Part shown: positions 16,797 to 22,994 of the stretch, piece after piece | How positions within the stretch are numbered: position 1 is the first letter of the stretch | How the letters are laid out: every line of letters starts with the position of its first letter | IMG/VR virus record: IMGVR_UViG_3300002503_000012 | Location: 5,680 to 45,640 of that record | Source of the DNA: a virus | DNA: 39,961 bases | Direction: 5' to 3' (one strand) | The notes under the pieces: model-generated | What the model saw: the letters and a program-made list of their open reading frames with translations, nothing else | Told to the model about the DNA's origin: nothing | Database searches by the model: none | Position numbers and translations under genes: made by a program

Positions 16797-17107
16797 ACAC
16801 TATATCAAACTATCGCTTCGACGGTGTCAAGACTGAGCCAGTGTATTTCTGCCGTTGTGGTGTTGAGCACACAGGAGATTACGCAATCTACGATTTCGGA
16901 CATCATATGTGCTTTCACGATGGACCACTGTGGGATATCGGCTTAGGTCAATTTGTCTGCTCGGAGTGTGGGAAAGATTTCAGAGTTGAGGAGATGCGCT
17001 CAGAATATGATATTCGTCAAGGTGTACGAAGGAAGTATACTACCCGTTATCAGAAGCTCTCGTGGTGGCAGGAAATAGTCTTGTATCTGCAGGCGCTCTA
17101 CCGATGA
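16793..17107 (+). CDS. 104-residue Cys/His-rich protein, likely zinc ribbon
   Basis: Begins with an ATGA overlap. It has YFCRCGVEHTG and FGHHMCFHDG followed by FVCSECGKDFRVEE, suggesting one or two zinc sites. The end is basic and aromatic (KLSWWQEIVLYLQAL). Perhaps a nucleic-acid binding protein, but nothing more specific can be claimed. Stop overlaps the next GT. Confidence 0.6.
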   Translation: MNTISNYRFDGVKTEPVYFCRCGVEHTGDYAIYDFGHHMCFHDGPLWDIGLGQFVCSECGKDFRVEEMRSEYDIRQGVRRKYTTRYQKLSWWQEIVLYLQALYR

Positions 17108-18216
17108 TCCGCGTGGGGTATTCGTCGTTTCTAGCTGACAGTTCGGGCATGGGGGAAGCGGCTCGTCGAGTACTGACTGCGTTGTCACTTCTTGACGACG
17201 TCGAAGTCGGTCCAGCGATCCTCAAGGGCGGGAAGCGAATCATCAGTGACGGGGGCTGGCAAGTGCCGATCACGCCAGCGCTCAAAGCATTCATCGACTA
17301 CGATCTCTCTGGCCCAGCCGACGTTCATATGATCCACTGCGCTGCGATGGATTTCGATAAGTTTCGGCCACCGTTCATGACAGCGAAGCGGATCGGCATG
17401 ACTTGTGTAGAGGTCGATCGCCTACACCGTATCCAGATCGAAGGCTGTAAGTTCGTCGATCAGGTACTCGTACCATCCAAACACAACCAGGAGGTCTTCG
17501 AACGAGCTGGCATAGCGACGACCGTGGTCCCGTATCCGCTGGTCATGCCACCGTATACAGATGAACGGAACATCCCGAACCGGCAGGCAATCGTCGGGGT
17601 CTTCGATAGCTCGTACGTATTTTATTGTGTAACCACCCTCCAAGAGCGCAAGAATATCATGGGTCTCGTGACCGCGTTCCTCCATGCCTTTACGTGGCAG
17701 GATGACGTCGCGCTCCTGATCAAGGTTGCTGGTGTGGATCCTCAGCAGGCTGTCAAGGACGCCGCTCTTTTCGTCGGAGCTTTGTGCACGGACATGCAGA
17801 TCCAGGATCCGCCAAAGATCCGTCTGCTCGGCGGGGAATGGACGGATCCCATGCTCTGGGGCCTCCATGCTCGAGGGGACTGCTACGTGTCCTTATCCCG
17901 TGGGGAGGCCTTCGGAATTCCTTTGTTGGATGCCGCCGCCATGGGGAACCAGGTCATCGCGGTGCCGTACGGTGGCCACGTGGACTTCTTGCCGGCTGAA
18001 AACACGCATTGGGTGAAATATAGGATGACGCCAGTTGTCCAGAGATACCCACATTTCAATGGCCAGCAACTCTGGGCCGACGCCGACATCCTTCAGGCCG
18101 CCAACCTCATGAAGGAGATCGCCAAGAAAGGACGAGGGCCGAAAGCTCTACCGAACCTCACAGCATTTTCTACTATAAAAATCGCGGAGTTACTGCACAA
18201 GGTGCTTACTGAATGA
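17104..18216 (+). CDS. glycosyltransferase family 4 (GT-B fold)
   Basis: 370 residues from the ATG at 17104, chosen for its overlap with the preceding stop (ATGA) and because MIRVGYSSFLADSSGMGEAARRVL is the first strand and Gly loop of a GT-B N-domain. The C-domain has LQERKNIMGLVTAFLHAF (donor-binding Arg-Lys-Asn) and SRGEAFGIPLLDAAAMGNQVIAV, the E-x7 motif with Asp instead of the second Glu. Cytoplasmic. Last gene of the island; a 27-base gap precedes the HTH gene. Confidence 0.88.
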   Translation: MIRVGYSSFLADSSGMGEAARRVLTALSLLDDVEVGPAILKGGKRIISDGGWQVPITPALKAFIDYDLSGPADVHMIHCAAMDFDKFRPPFMTAKRIGMTCVEVDRLHRIQIEGCKFVDQVLVPSKHNQEVFERAGIATTVVPYPLVMPPYTDERNIPNRQAIVGVFDSSYVFYCVTTLQERKNIMGLVTAFLHAFTWQDDVALLIKVAGVDPQQAVKDAALFVGALCTDMQIQDPPKIRLLGGEWTDPMLWGLHARGDCYVSLSRGEAFGIPLLDAAAMGNQVIAVPYGGHVDFLPAENTHWVKYRMTPVVQRYPHFNGQQLWADADILQAANLMKEIAKKGRGPKALPNLTAFSTIKIAELLHKVLTE

Positions 18217-18243
18217 CTCGACATGTGTTGAGATAAACCACTC

Positions 18244-18489
18244 ATGAGTATGCCAATCCAGCGATTGTTTTACCGTGTCGAAGAGGTGGCGACACTCCTT
18301 GAAATTTCGGTTCGAACGGCGTACCGCGCGATTGAAAAGGGAGACATTCCGAGCACGCGAGTACGCGGGTCACTGCGCATTCCCATAGCGGAGTTTCACA
18401 TACGGTTTGGGCTGTCTGGAACTGTCGCATCGACGTCGACGGACCGTTGCGCAGACCTGTCATGGATGACAAAGAAAAGAAAGGCCTGA
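18244..18489 (+). CDS. excisionase-like helix-turn-helix DNA-binding protein
   Basis: 81 residues. Residues 8-48 read LFYRVEEVATLLEISVRTAYRAIEKGDIP then TRVRGSLRIPIAEF, a MerR/excisionase-type winged HTH (HTH_17). Such small proteins act as regulators or recombination directionality factors. It is the only regulator-like gene here and sits at the border between the sugar island and head genes, a sensible place for a control point. No integrase or att site is visible in this window, so a role in excision is not supported. Confidence 0.8.
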   Translation: MSMPIQRLFYRVEEVATLLEISVRTAYRAIEKGDIPSTRVRGSLRIPIAEFHIRFGLSGTVASTSTDRCADLSWMTKKRKA

Positions 18490-18540
18490 TCTGACGCAGA
18501 CTTGACGTACAGGCGTTCATCTTGGTAGTGTTGTGGCGAA

Positions 18541-18729
18541 ATGGACACACCACAGGTAGTGCCATTGAGCGGATTCAAGCCTAACGCACAACACCCGGTC
18601 GTAGCTGCACCTCCTGTTGAACTCACTCCCGATCAGCTCCCAATGCGGATCAATTTCAAGGGACGGAAGTATGTTCTGCTGATGACAAAAAATATGAGGT
18701 TGGTCATGAATGGAGTCACTGACGAGTAA
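18541..18729 (+). CDS. hypothetical protein, 62 aa
   Basis: ATG 18541 follows a 51-base gap; no strong ribosome site. The N-terminal half is Pro-rich (MDTPQVVPLSGF, VVAAPPVELTPDQLP), the end has KGRKYVLLMTKNMRLVMNG, an amphipathic beta/helix. Unknown. The stop precedes the terminator by about 50 bases. Confidence 0.45.
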   Translation: MDTPQVVPLSGFKPNAQHPVVAAPPVELTPDQLPMRINFKGRKYVLLMTKNMRLVMNGVTDE

Positions 18730-18780
18730 CTAATACTCCGGCCTTGCGCCGGTTGACATTCCACCAAGCGAGCGAGCCTA

Positions 18781-18814
18781 AAGCCAGCGAGCCCTCAGAG
18801 TCGTTGGCTTTTTT
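18781..18814 (+). terminator. intrinsic (Rho-independent) terminator
   Basis: A 10-base stem, AAGCCAGCGA (18781-18790) with TCGTTGGCTT (18801-18810), one G-T pair, closes a 10-base loop and runs into a T tract ending at 18814. It lies after the last small gene and before the membrane protein, so it should split the operon into the sugar island with its regulator and the head gene block. Confidence 0.85.
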
Positions 18815-18847
18815 GCTGTGCACGTTCGAACGCGGGAGGGACGATAG

Positions 18848-19147
18848 ATGGCAAATCAGTTGATCTGGATCATCATCGTTCTGGCGGTCCTTGCCGGCTT
18901 TGCATGGTTCGCAAAATGGATCATCGAGGGATTCTTCCCAGAGCCCATGCGGACGCCTGCCCTCATCCTCGTCGGCGTTGTTCTGTTGATCTTCCTCATT
19001 ATCGCGGCCTCACAACTTCTCGGTGGCGGCTCAACGATTGGGCCATTCAAATTCGGCCGCGCTGCAGTTATCGAAGAACCATCAGGGCACACACACCTCA
19101 CCGCGTGCTGCATCAAGCCGCATCGGCGTGATATGGCGGCGATCTAG
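18848..19147 (+). CDS. small membrane protein with two transmembrane helices
   Basis: 99 residues. Residues 4-24 (QLIWIIIVLAVLAGFAWFA) and 38-58 (TPALILVGVVLLIFLIIAA) are transmembrane helices joined by a short loop, and the tail is polar with His and Cys residues. GGGAGG at 18834-18839 precedes ATG 18848. The size and topology are those of a class II holin, but there is no lysin beside it, so holin is only a suggestion; an envelope-anchored head or entry protein is equally possible. Confidence 0.7.
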   Translation: MANQLIWIIIVLAVLAGFAWFAKWIIEGFFPEPMRTPALILVGVVLLIFLIIAASQLLGGGSTIGPFKFGRAAVIEEPSGHTHLTACCIKPHRRDMAAI

Positions 19148-19188
19148 ATGTTCTCTTGCAGTGTGAATCAGTTATGGAGAGCGGTCGC

Positions 19189-21057
19189 ATGGTGAAATAT
19201 CACACGGCGACGATGAGCCACGAGCAGATCCGTTCGACGGTTCAACGTGCACTCGATACAAAGTATCCGGGACCGATGCCAGAACCCATGGATTACGCTT
19301 CCATGCCGTGGGCCATGGAGGTTTACGACGGTCACGTGATCCATTCCGGTGGTCCAGGGAAAGGTCTGTATAAGCAGAAATATAAACTCGGCAAAAACGG
19401 CGAATGTGAATTGCTAGGTGAACCGGAAGAGGTCGAGCCTGGCTATGTTACCAAGGTGGGGATGCAGTTAGCAGCGGCAAAAGTTACAACCGGGGACGAA
19501 GCGGACGCCCAGGCGCTAATGGCCGAGTTGTGCGAAAAAAATCCGCTCATGGCGTCCATCAAGGATTCTCCGAACACCCATCTGGTCATTTTCGATCTAA
19601 CGTCCATCGGCAAGCCGAGCAATCACGAGGGTGAGTTCCATTATCAATTGGCGAAGGCCGGGTTGAAGGCGGCACTGCCCACGCTGATCAGCAAGCCTAT
19701 TCACGTGACGGAGGGTTTCGACGGGCACTTTACGGCTGGGAAGGACCCCGTGGCGATTGGCGTGTTTCTGGGCGGCGTGGTCATTGACCAAGCCGATGGG
19801 TCTCAGATTCTTCGCGCAGTTGGCACGCTCTGGGACAATGATTTCCCGGATATCGTCAACGAGATCAAAGAGAAGCGTGCGGATCTCGGTGCCAGTTATG
19901 AAATCGCCTACCTCGCTGCCAGCGCGTCCCGCTTAGGAGGCAAGGTGATCGAGATCGGGCAATACGAGTTCTCCGGTGGGGCGCTTCTCTACAAATCTGC
20001 AGCGGCACATCACGAGACGCAATTGCTGATGGCGGATAAGGATGTTAGTCAGGCTTTCGATGTGCTGGACGACGAGCAGTACCCGCGGCTCCTTGCGTAT
20101 CTCCGCGGTGGCACCAGCTTTACGCAGGCCGACACGTTGTCCTACAAGGCCCGTGAGAATCTGTCGGACAAGGATTTTGCGCTAATCCAGCACGTCGATG
20201 GCCGTACGATTCGGCGGTTTCCGTTGCAGGACGAAGCACATCGCAAGAATGCATGGGCGCGATTGTCTCAGGCGAAGAACCTCTCCGACGCGGAACGCTC
20301 GGAGGTGGCAAACAAGATCATCTCGCGTGCGAAGGCAGCTGGGGATGACTGGGCAAAGCCGTACACGAAGTCCGGTGGTGACTGGACGAAGGGCACTCAG
20401 ACCAAAGGAGGAGCATCCATGAAGTACAAGGGCATTCCGGAAGAGCTGGAGGCGGCGGTCGAGGCCCTGCTCAAGGACGCCACGGCCACAGTGACAGCGG
20501 AGTTCACCGACAAGATCGCAGCGCTCGAGGCCAAGCAGGCTAAGGCATTGGCGGCGATGGACGGTGAAGACGACAAGGACATGGAAAAGATGATGAAGAA
20601 GAAGATGGCGGAGACGACAGCCGAACTTGAGCGGATCAAGCCGTTCGAGGCCAAGGTCACGGAATTGACGGCTGCGCTGGACGTCACCAAGGACCAGTTG
20701 ACAACTGAACTCAGCAAGACGACAGAGGAACTTGCGACCGCACGGGCGGAACTCGACAAGCTCGCTGGTGAGCAGAAGTTGGCTGCCACGATTGCCGCGC
20801 TCAAGGCCGACTATGGCTTGACCGACGAGCAGCTGAAGGAAGAAAAGCGTGCGGTCATCGTCGCCAAGCAGGCTGCCGGCAAGGAGCCGCTCACGATCGA
20901 GGAGTGGAAGCAGTTGATGACCGGCGCGCAAGTCCCTGGCGTTGCCGGAACCCGTGTGCCGTTGTTCGCGGGCGGTGGAGACCCGGGCCAGCAGGCGCCG
21001 GATTTGAAGGCGATTTCGAAGAATTTCCCCAACGCGACCAAAAAGGTGTTCAGGTAA
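19189..21057 (+). CDS. capsid maturation protease fused to scaffold
   Basis: 622 residues from ATG 19189, chosen for GGAGA at 19176-19180 (earlier TTG 19156 and ATG 19174 lack one). Residues about 120-270 look like a prohead serine protease: SKPIHVTEGFDGHF gives a candidate catalytic His and LGASYEIAYLA the Ser strand, with FDGH and EFSGGALLYKSAAAHH as in HK97/S78-like proteases. Around 337-392 is a DUF6582-like segment (RRFPLQDEAHRKNAWARLSQ) that often accompanies phage scaffolds. Residues 411-622 are acidic and coiled-coil-like (ELATARAELDKLAGEQK), the scaffold. The protease is expected to digest the scaffold after prohead assembly. Followed by decoration and capsid genes. Confidence 0.8.
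   Translation: MVKYHTATMSHEQIRSTVQRALDTKYPGPMPEPMDYASMPWAMEVYDGHVIHSGGPGKGLYKQKYKLGKNGECELLGEPEEVEPGYVTKVGMQLAAAKVTTGDEADAQALMAELCEKNPLMASIKDSPNTHLVIFDLTSIGKPSNHEGEFHYQLAKAGLKAALPTLISKPIHVTEGFDGHFTAGKDPVAIGVFLGGVVIDQADGSQILRAVGTLWDNDFPDIVNEIKEKRADLGASYEIAYLAASASRLGGKVIEIGQYEFSGGALLYKSAAAHHETQLLMADKDVSQAFDVLDDEQYPRLLAYLRGGTSFTQADTLSYKARENLSDKDFALIQHVDGRTIRRFPLQDEAHRKNAWARLSQAKNLSDAERSEVANKIISRAKAAGDDWAKPYTKSGGDWTKGTQTKGGASMKYKGIPEELEAAVEALLKDATATVTAEFTDKIAALEAKQAKALAAMDGEDDKDMEKMMKKKMAETTAELERIKPFEAKVTELTAALDVTKDQLTTELSKTTEELATARAELDKLAGEQKLAATIAALKADYGLTDEQLKEEKRAVIVAKQAAGKEPLTIEEWKQLMTGAQVPGVAGTRVPLFAGGGDPGQQAPDLKAISKNFPNATKKVFR
20404..20413 (+). promoter_or_regulatory. internal ribosome binding site for the nested scaffold
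   Basis: AAAGGAGGAG lies 5 bases before ATG 20419 in the middle of the protease-scaffold gene. Its match to the 16S 3' end is among the best in the window, so it is unlikely to be chance. Confidence 0.75.
20419..21057 (+). CDS. nested scaffold protein from an internal start
   Basis: An in-frame ATG at 20419 inside the protease gene is preceded by AAAGGAGGAG (20404-20413) with 5 bases between, far stronger than the start of the full gene. The 212-residue product begins MKYKGIPEELEAAVEALLKD and covers exactly the coiled-coil scaffold part. This mirrors phage lambda C/Nu3, where the scaffold is the C-terminal part of the protease made from its own start. Expected: many copies of free scaffold and few of the fused form. 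Confidence 0.8.
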   Translation: MKYKGIPEELEAAVEALLKDATATVTAEFTDKIAALEAKQAKALAAMDGEDDKDMEKMMKKKMAETTAELERIKPFEAKVTELTAALDVTKDQLTTELSKTTEELATARAELDKLAGEQKLAATIAALKADYGLTDEQLKEEKRAVIVAKQAAGKEPLTIEEWKQLMTGAQVPGVAGTRVPLFAGGGDPGQQAPDLKAISKNFPNATKKVFR

Positions 21058-21086
21058 TCCCACGCACACAGGAGGAGTGATGAATC

Positions 21087-21515
21087 ATGGCGAAGAAAAT
21101 CGCAGCCTATAACACAAACTCCGTTATCGGGGCGCCGATCAAGGCGGCCGCGGCATCGACCATTCTTCAGGGAGTCTTCGTTGGGCTGGATGGGTCCGGC
21201 CTAATCCTCCCGGCGGATATGCGGTCCTCGGCCGGTCCGGTGCAGGCTCGGGGTGCGGCGCTACAAGATGCGCAGATGAAGGATCCGAAGGGTAACGTGT
21301 TGGATACGATCGTGCAGGGTTCCTACACATTCGAAGGCAAAATCGCGGGGTTGTCCGGTCTCACGTCCGGCGCAACCTATTACCTGCTCTCTGGTGGTGC
21401 CATTCAATCAACGGCTCCTGCATCGGCGACGGGCGATATCGACCAGGAAGTCGGCTACGCACTCGACGACACAACCTTGGTCATCATGATCGGACCAGCT
21501 GTCATCCACGCCTAA
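21087..21515 (+). CDS. capsid decoration (cement) protein
   Basis: 142 residues, just before the major capsid protein, with GGAGGAG before the ATG. The sequence is low in charge and rich in Gly, Ala, Ser and Thr (AAAASTILQGVFVGLDG, LSGLTSGATYYLLSGG) and ends GYALDDTTLVIMIGPAV. That is the make-up of capsid cement proteins of the DUF2190-like sort, which bind the outside of the shell. Assigned by composition and position. Confidence 0.72.
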   Translation: MAKKIAAYNTNSVIGAPIKAAAASTILQGVFVGLDGSGLILPADMRSSAGPVQARGAALQDAQMKDPKGNVLDTIVQGSYTFEGKIAGLSGLTSGATYYLLSGGAIQSTAPASATGDIDQEVGYALDDTTLVIMIGPAVIHA

Positions 21516-21547
21516 TGGCGTTGGCTGAGAAAGGGAGGAACTGAGCA

Positions 21548-22567
21548 ATGCCAAAAGGATATGTCACATCTGACATGATCGACCTCAATGAGCTGTGGTA
21601 TGCAGGCGGTGGTATCGCCGCTGCCGTCGATCAGTATCAAGCGGTCGAGATGCCGCTACTAAACGCACTCGCATTGCCGTGGCCGGAAAACATCATGAAG
21701 TACGGCATCAGCGAACGGAACGGATTCCAGGTCCTCGGGCCTGGGGAACGGCCAGACCGCAAGTACGTCGTAGAAGCGACGATGTACCCCGTCGTGACGA
21801 AGTATGGCTACGGCGTGGGGACGGATCTCGATACCCTGCAACGCTCCAGCGCGCGGCAGATCATGCTCGCCATGAACCGGCCGATGCTGGAGGATCCTGA
21901 GCACATCCTGACGCGCATTCTCAAACTTCTAATGACGAACCCAGGTACCAGTAATGCTGGGTACGGATTCTGGAACGGGCAGTACGCGGCAGAGGAAATT
22001 ATCACGCATCCGCCGGCCTATCAACAGCAGACGTTTGCGGCTGGCCACAACCACTTCTTGGTGTCGCTCACGGCCAGCACACTCGTGCTCAAAGACATCA
22101 CCGCGATGAAGCAGACAATCCGGCATCACGGGGCCAAGGGCACACTGCTTGGTTTCATCAATTCCGATACCGCGATGGCGATCGAGAACCTTGCGCTCTT
22201 TACCGTCGGCAGCACGGCGCTGGTGCGTTCGCCTGTATCGGATACCGTTGCGGTCGACGGCTTCGGGGAAAGCTTCAGGCTGCTCGGTGTCGACTGGTAC
22301 GTCACGGAACTCGTGCCGGCCAACTACGTCCTCATGGTCGAAGGCAATTCTGCCGAGACTGAGCGGCCGTTGATCATGTACGAGCCCGCCGCGATGCGGG
22401 GGCTCAGGCTGCATCCAGGGCCGATGAACGACTATCCGCTCATCGAGTCCTTCTGGGATCGGTGGTTTGGATTCAAGGTCGCCAGGCGCGGTTCCGGTGC
22501 TGCGCTCTGGTTTGGTGCGCACGTCGGGACGTATACGTCGCCGACATTCTCGTTCACGGCGTCGTAA
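21548..22567 (+). CDS. major capsid protein (HK97 fold expected)
   Basis: 339 residues with a strong GGGAGG at 21533-21538. It lies after protease/scaffold and decoration protein and before connectors. MPKGYVTSDMIDLNELWYAGGG, a long helix (RSSARQIMLAMNRPML), DVTAMKQTIRHH-type spine region near 180-200 and RPLIMYEPAAMRGLRLHPG near the end are in keeping with an HK97-like major capsid protein; there is no visible N-terminal delta domain, consistent with a separate scaffold. A G+C-rich hairpin follows its stop. Confidence 0.85.
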   Translation: MPKGYVTSDMIDLNELWYAGGGIAAAVDQYQAVEMPLLNALALPWPENIMKYGISERNGFQVLGPGERPDRKYVVEATMYPVVTKYGYGVGTDLDTLQRSSARQIMLAMNRPMLEDPEHILTRILKLLMTNPGTSNAGYGFWNGQYAAEEIITHPPAYQQQTFAAGHNHFLVSLTASTLVLKDITAMKQTIRHHGAKGTLLGFINSDTAMAIENLALFTVGSTALVRSPVSDTVAVDGFGESFRLLGVDWYVTELVPANYVLMVEGNSAETERPLIMYEPAAMRGLRLHPGPMNDYPLIESFWDRWFGFKVARRGSGAALWFGAHVGTYTSPTFSFTAS

Positions 22568-22583
22568 GGACTGACAACGGATG

Positions 22584-22608
22584 CCCCGGCGTGAGTAATC
22601 CGCCGGGG
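22584..22608 (+). terminator. G+C-rich hairpin after the capsid gene
   Basis: CCCCGGCG (22584-22591) pairs perfectly with CGCCGGGG (22601-22608) around a 9-base loop, 16 bases after the capsid stop. There is no T tract, so it is more likely a transcript-stabilising or processing hairpin than a full terminator. Confidence 0.5.
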
Positions 22609-22643
22609 CCGTAAGATCAATCAAGCAATGAGAGGAGTGTGCG

Positions 22644-22994
22644 ATGAGAACACATCAGAGGGAGAGGGTGAAGGAGCATCTGATCGATCCGCGTCAATGG
22701 CGTGTCATCGGTCAATTGCGGCACCATGACGTGACGTACGGCACGGCAGAACCGCTGCCGGATATCACGGTGACTGAAGCGGCGCTGTACGAAAAGCAAG
22801 GCACATTGATGCGGGTGAGCGATACGGCACTCGCAGAATCATATCTTGAAGGGCCTGATGTGGCGGTGCTGCAGACTGTGCTCGACAAGAAACCGGATGA
22901 ACGAGTGCTGAATCAGATGCTTACACTGGCGCAAAGGAATTCGCGATCCAAGGTGCTTGAATTGGCGCTGACCATTGCCAGGGGGAGTGCATAG
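22644..22994 (+). CDS. hypothetical head protein, 116 aa
   Basis: GAGAGGAGTG upstream of ATG 22644. The product is helical with a central PLPDITVTEAALYEKQGTL and a C-terminal helix (RSKVLELALTIARG). It sits between the capsid gene and the GT4-GT9 fusion. No family recognised; could be a connector or a partner of the transferase, to which it is linked by a TAGTG overlap. Confidence 0.6.
   Translation: MRTHQRERVKEHLIDPRQWRVIGQLRHHDVTYGTAEPLPDITVTEAALYEKQGTLMRVSDTALAESYLEGPDVAVLQTVLDKKPDERVLNQMLTLAQRNSRSKVLELALTIARGSA

Noticed and set aside
18244-18489. Proof of a lysogeny module from the excisionase-like protein
   Set aside because: No integrase, repressor or att-like repeats are visible, so only a DNA-binding role is claimed.
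18753-18782. TTGACA as a -35 element with a promoter
   Set aside because: The spaced -10 region (CCTAAA) is poor and the terminator follows directly. I only note it as a possibility.
18821-18840. GTTCGAAC resembling a tRNA T-loop
   Set aside because: No cloverleaf arms can be drawn around it.
20182-21069. Long open frame of 295 residues on the minus strand opposite the scaffold
   Set aside because: It mirrors the coding strand of the protease/scaffold, has an unusual Arg/Leu-rich make-up and no ribosome site. Other minus-strand frames (774-1523, 3798-4505, 21929-22624) are similar shadows.
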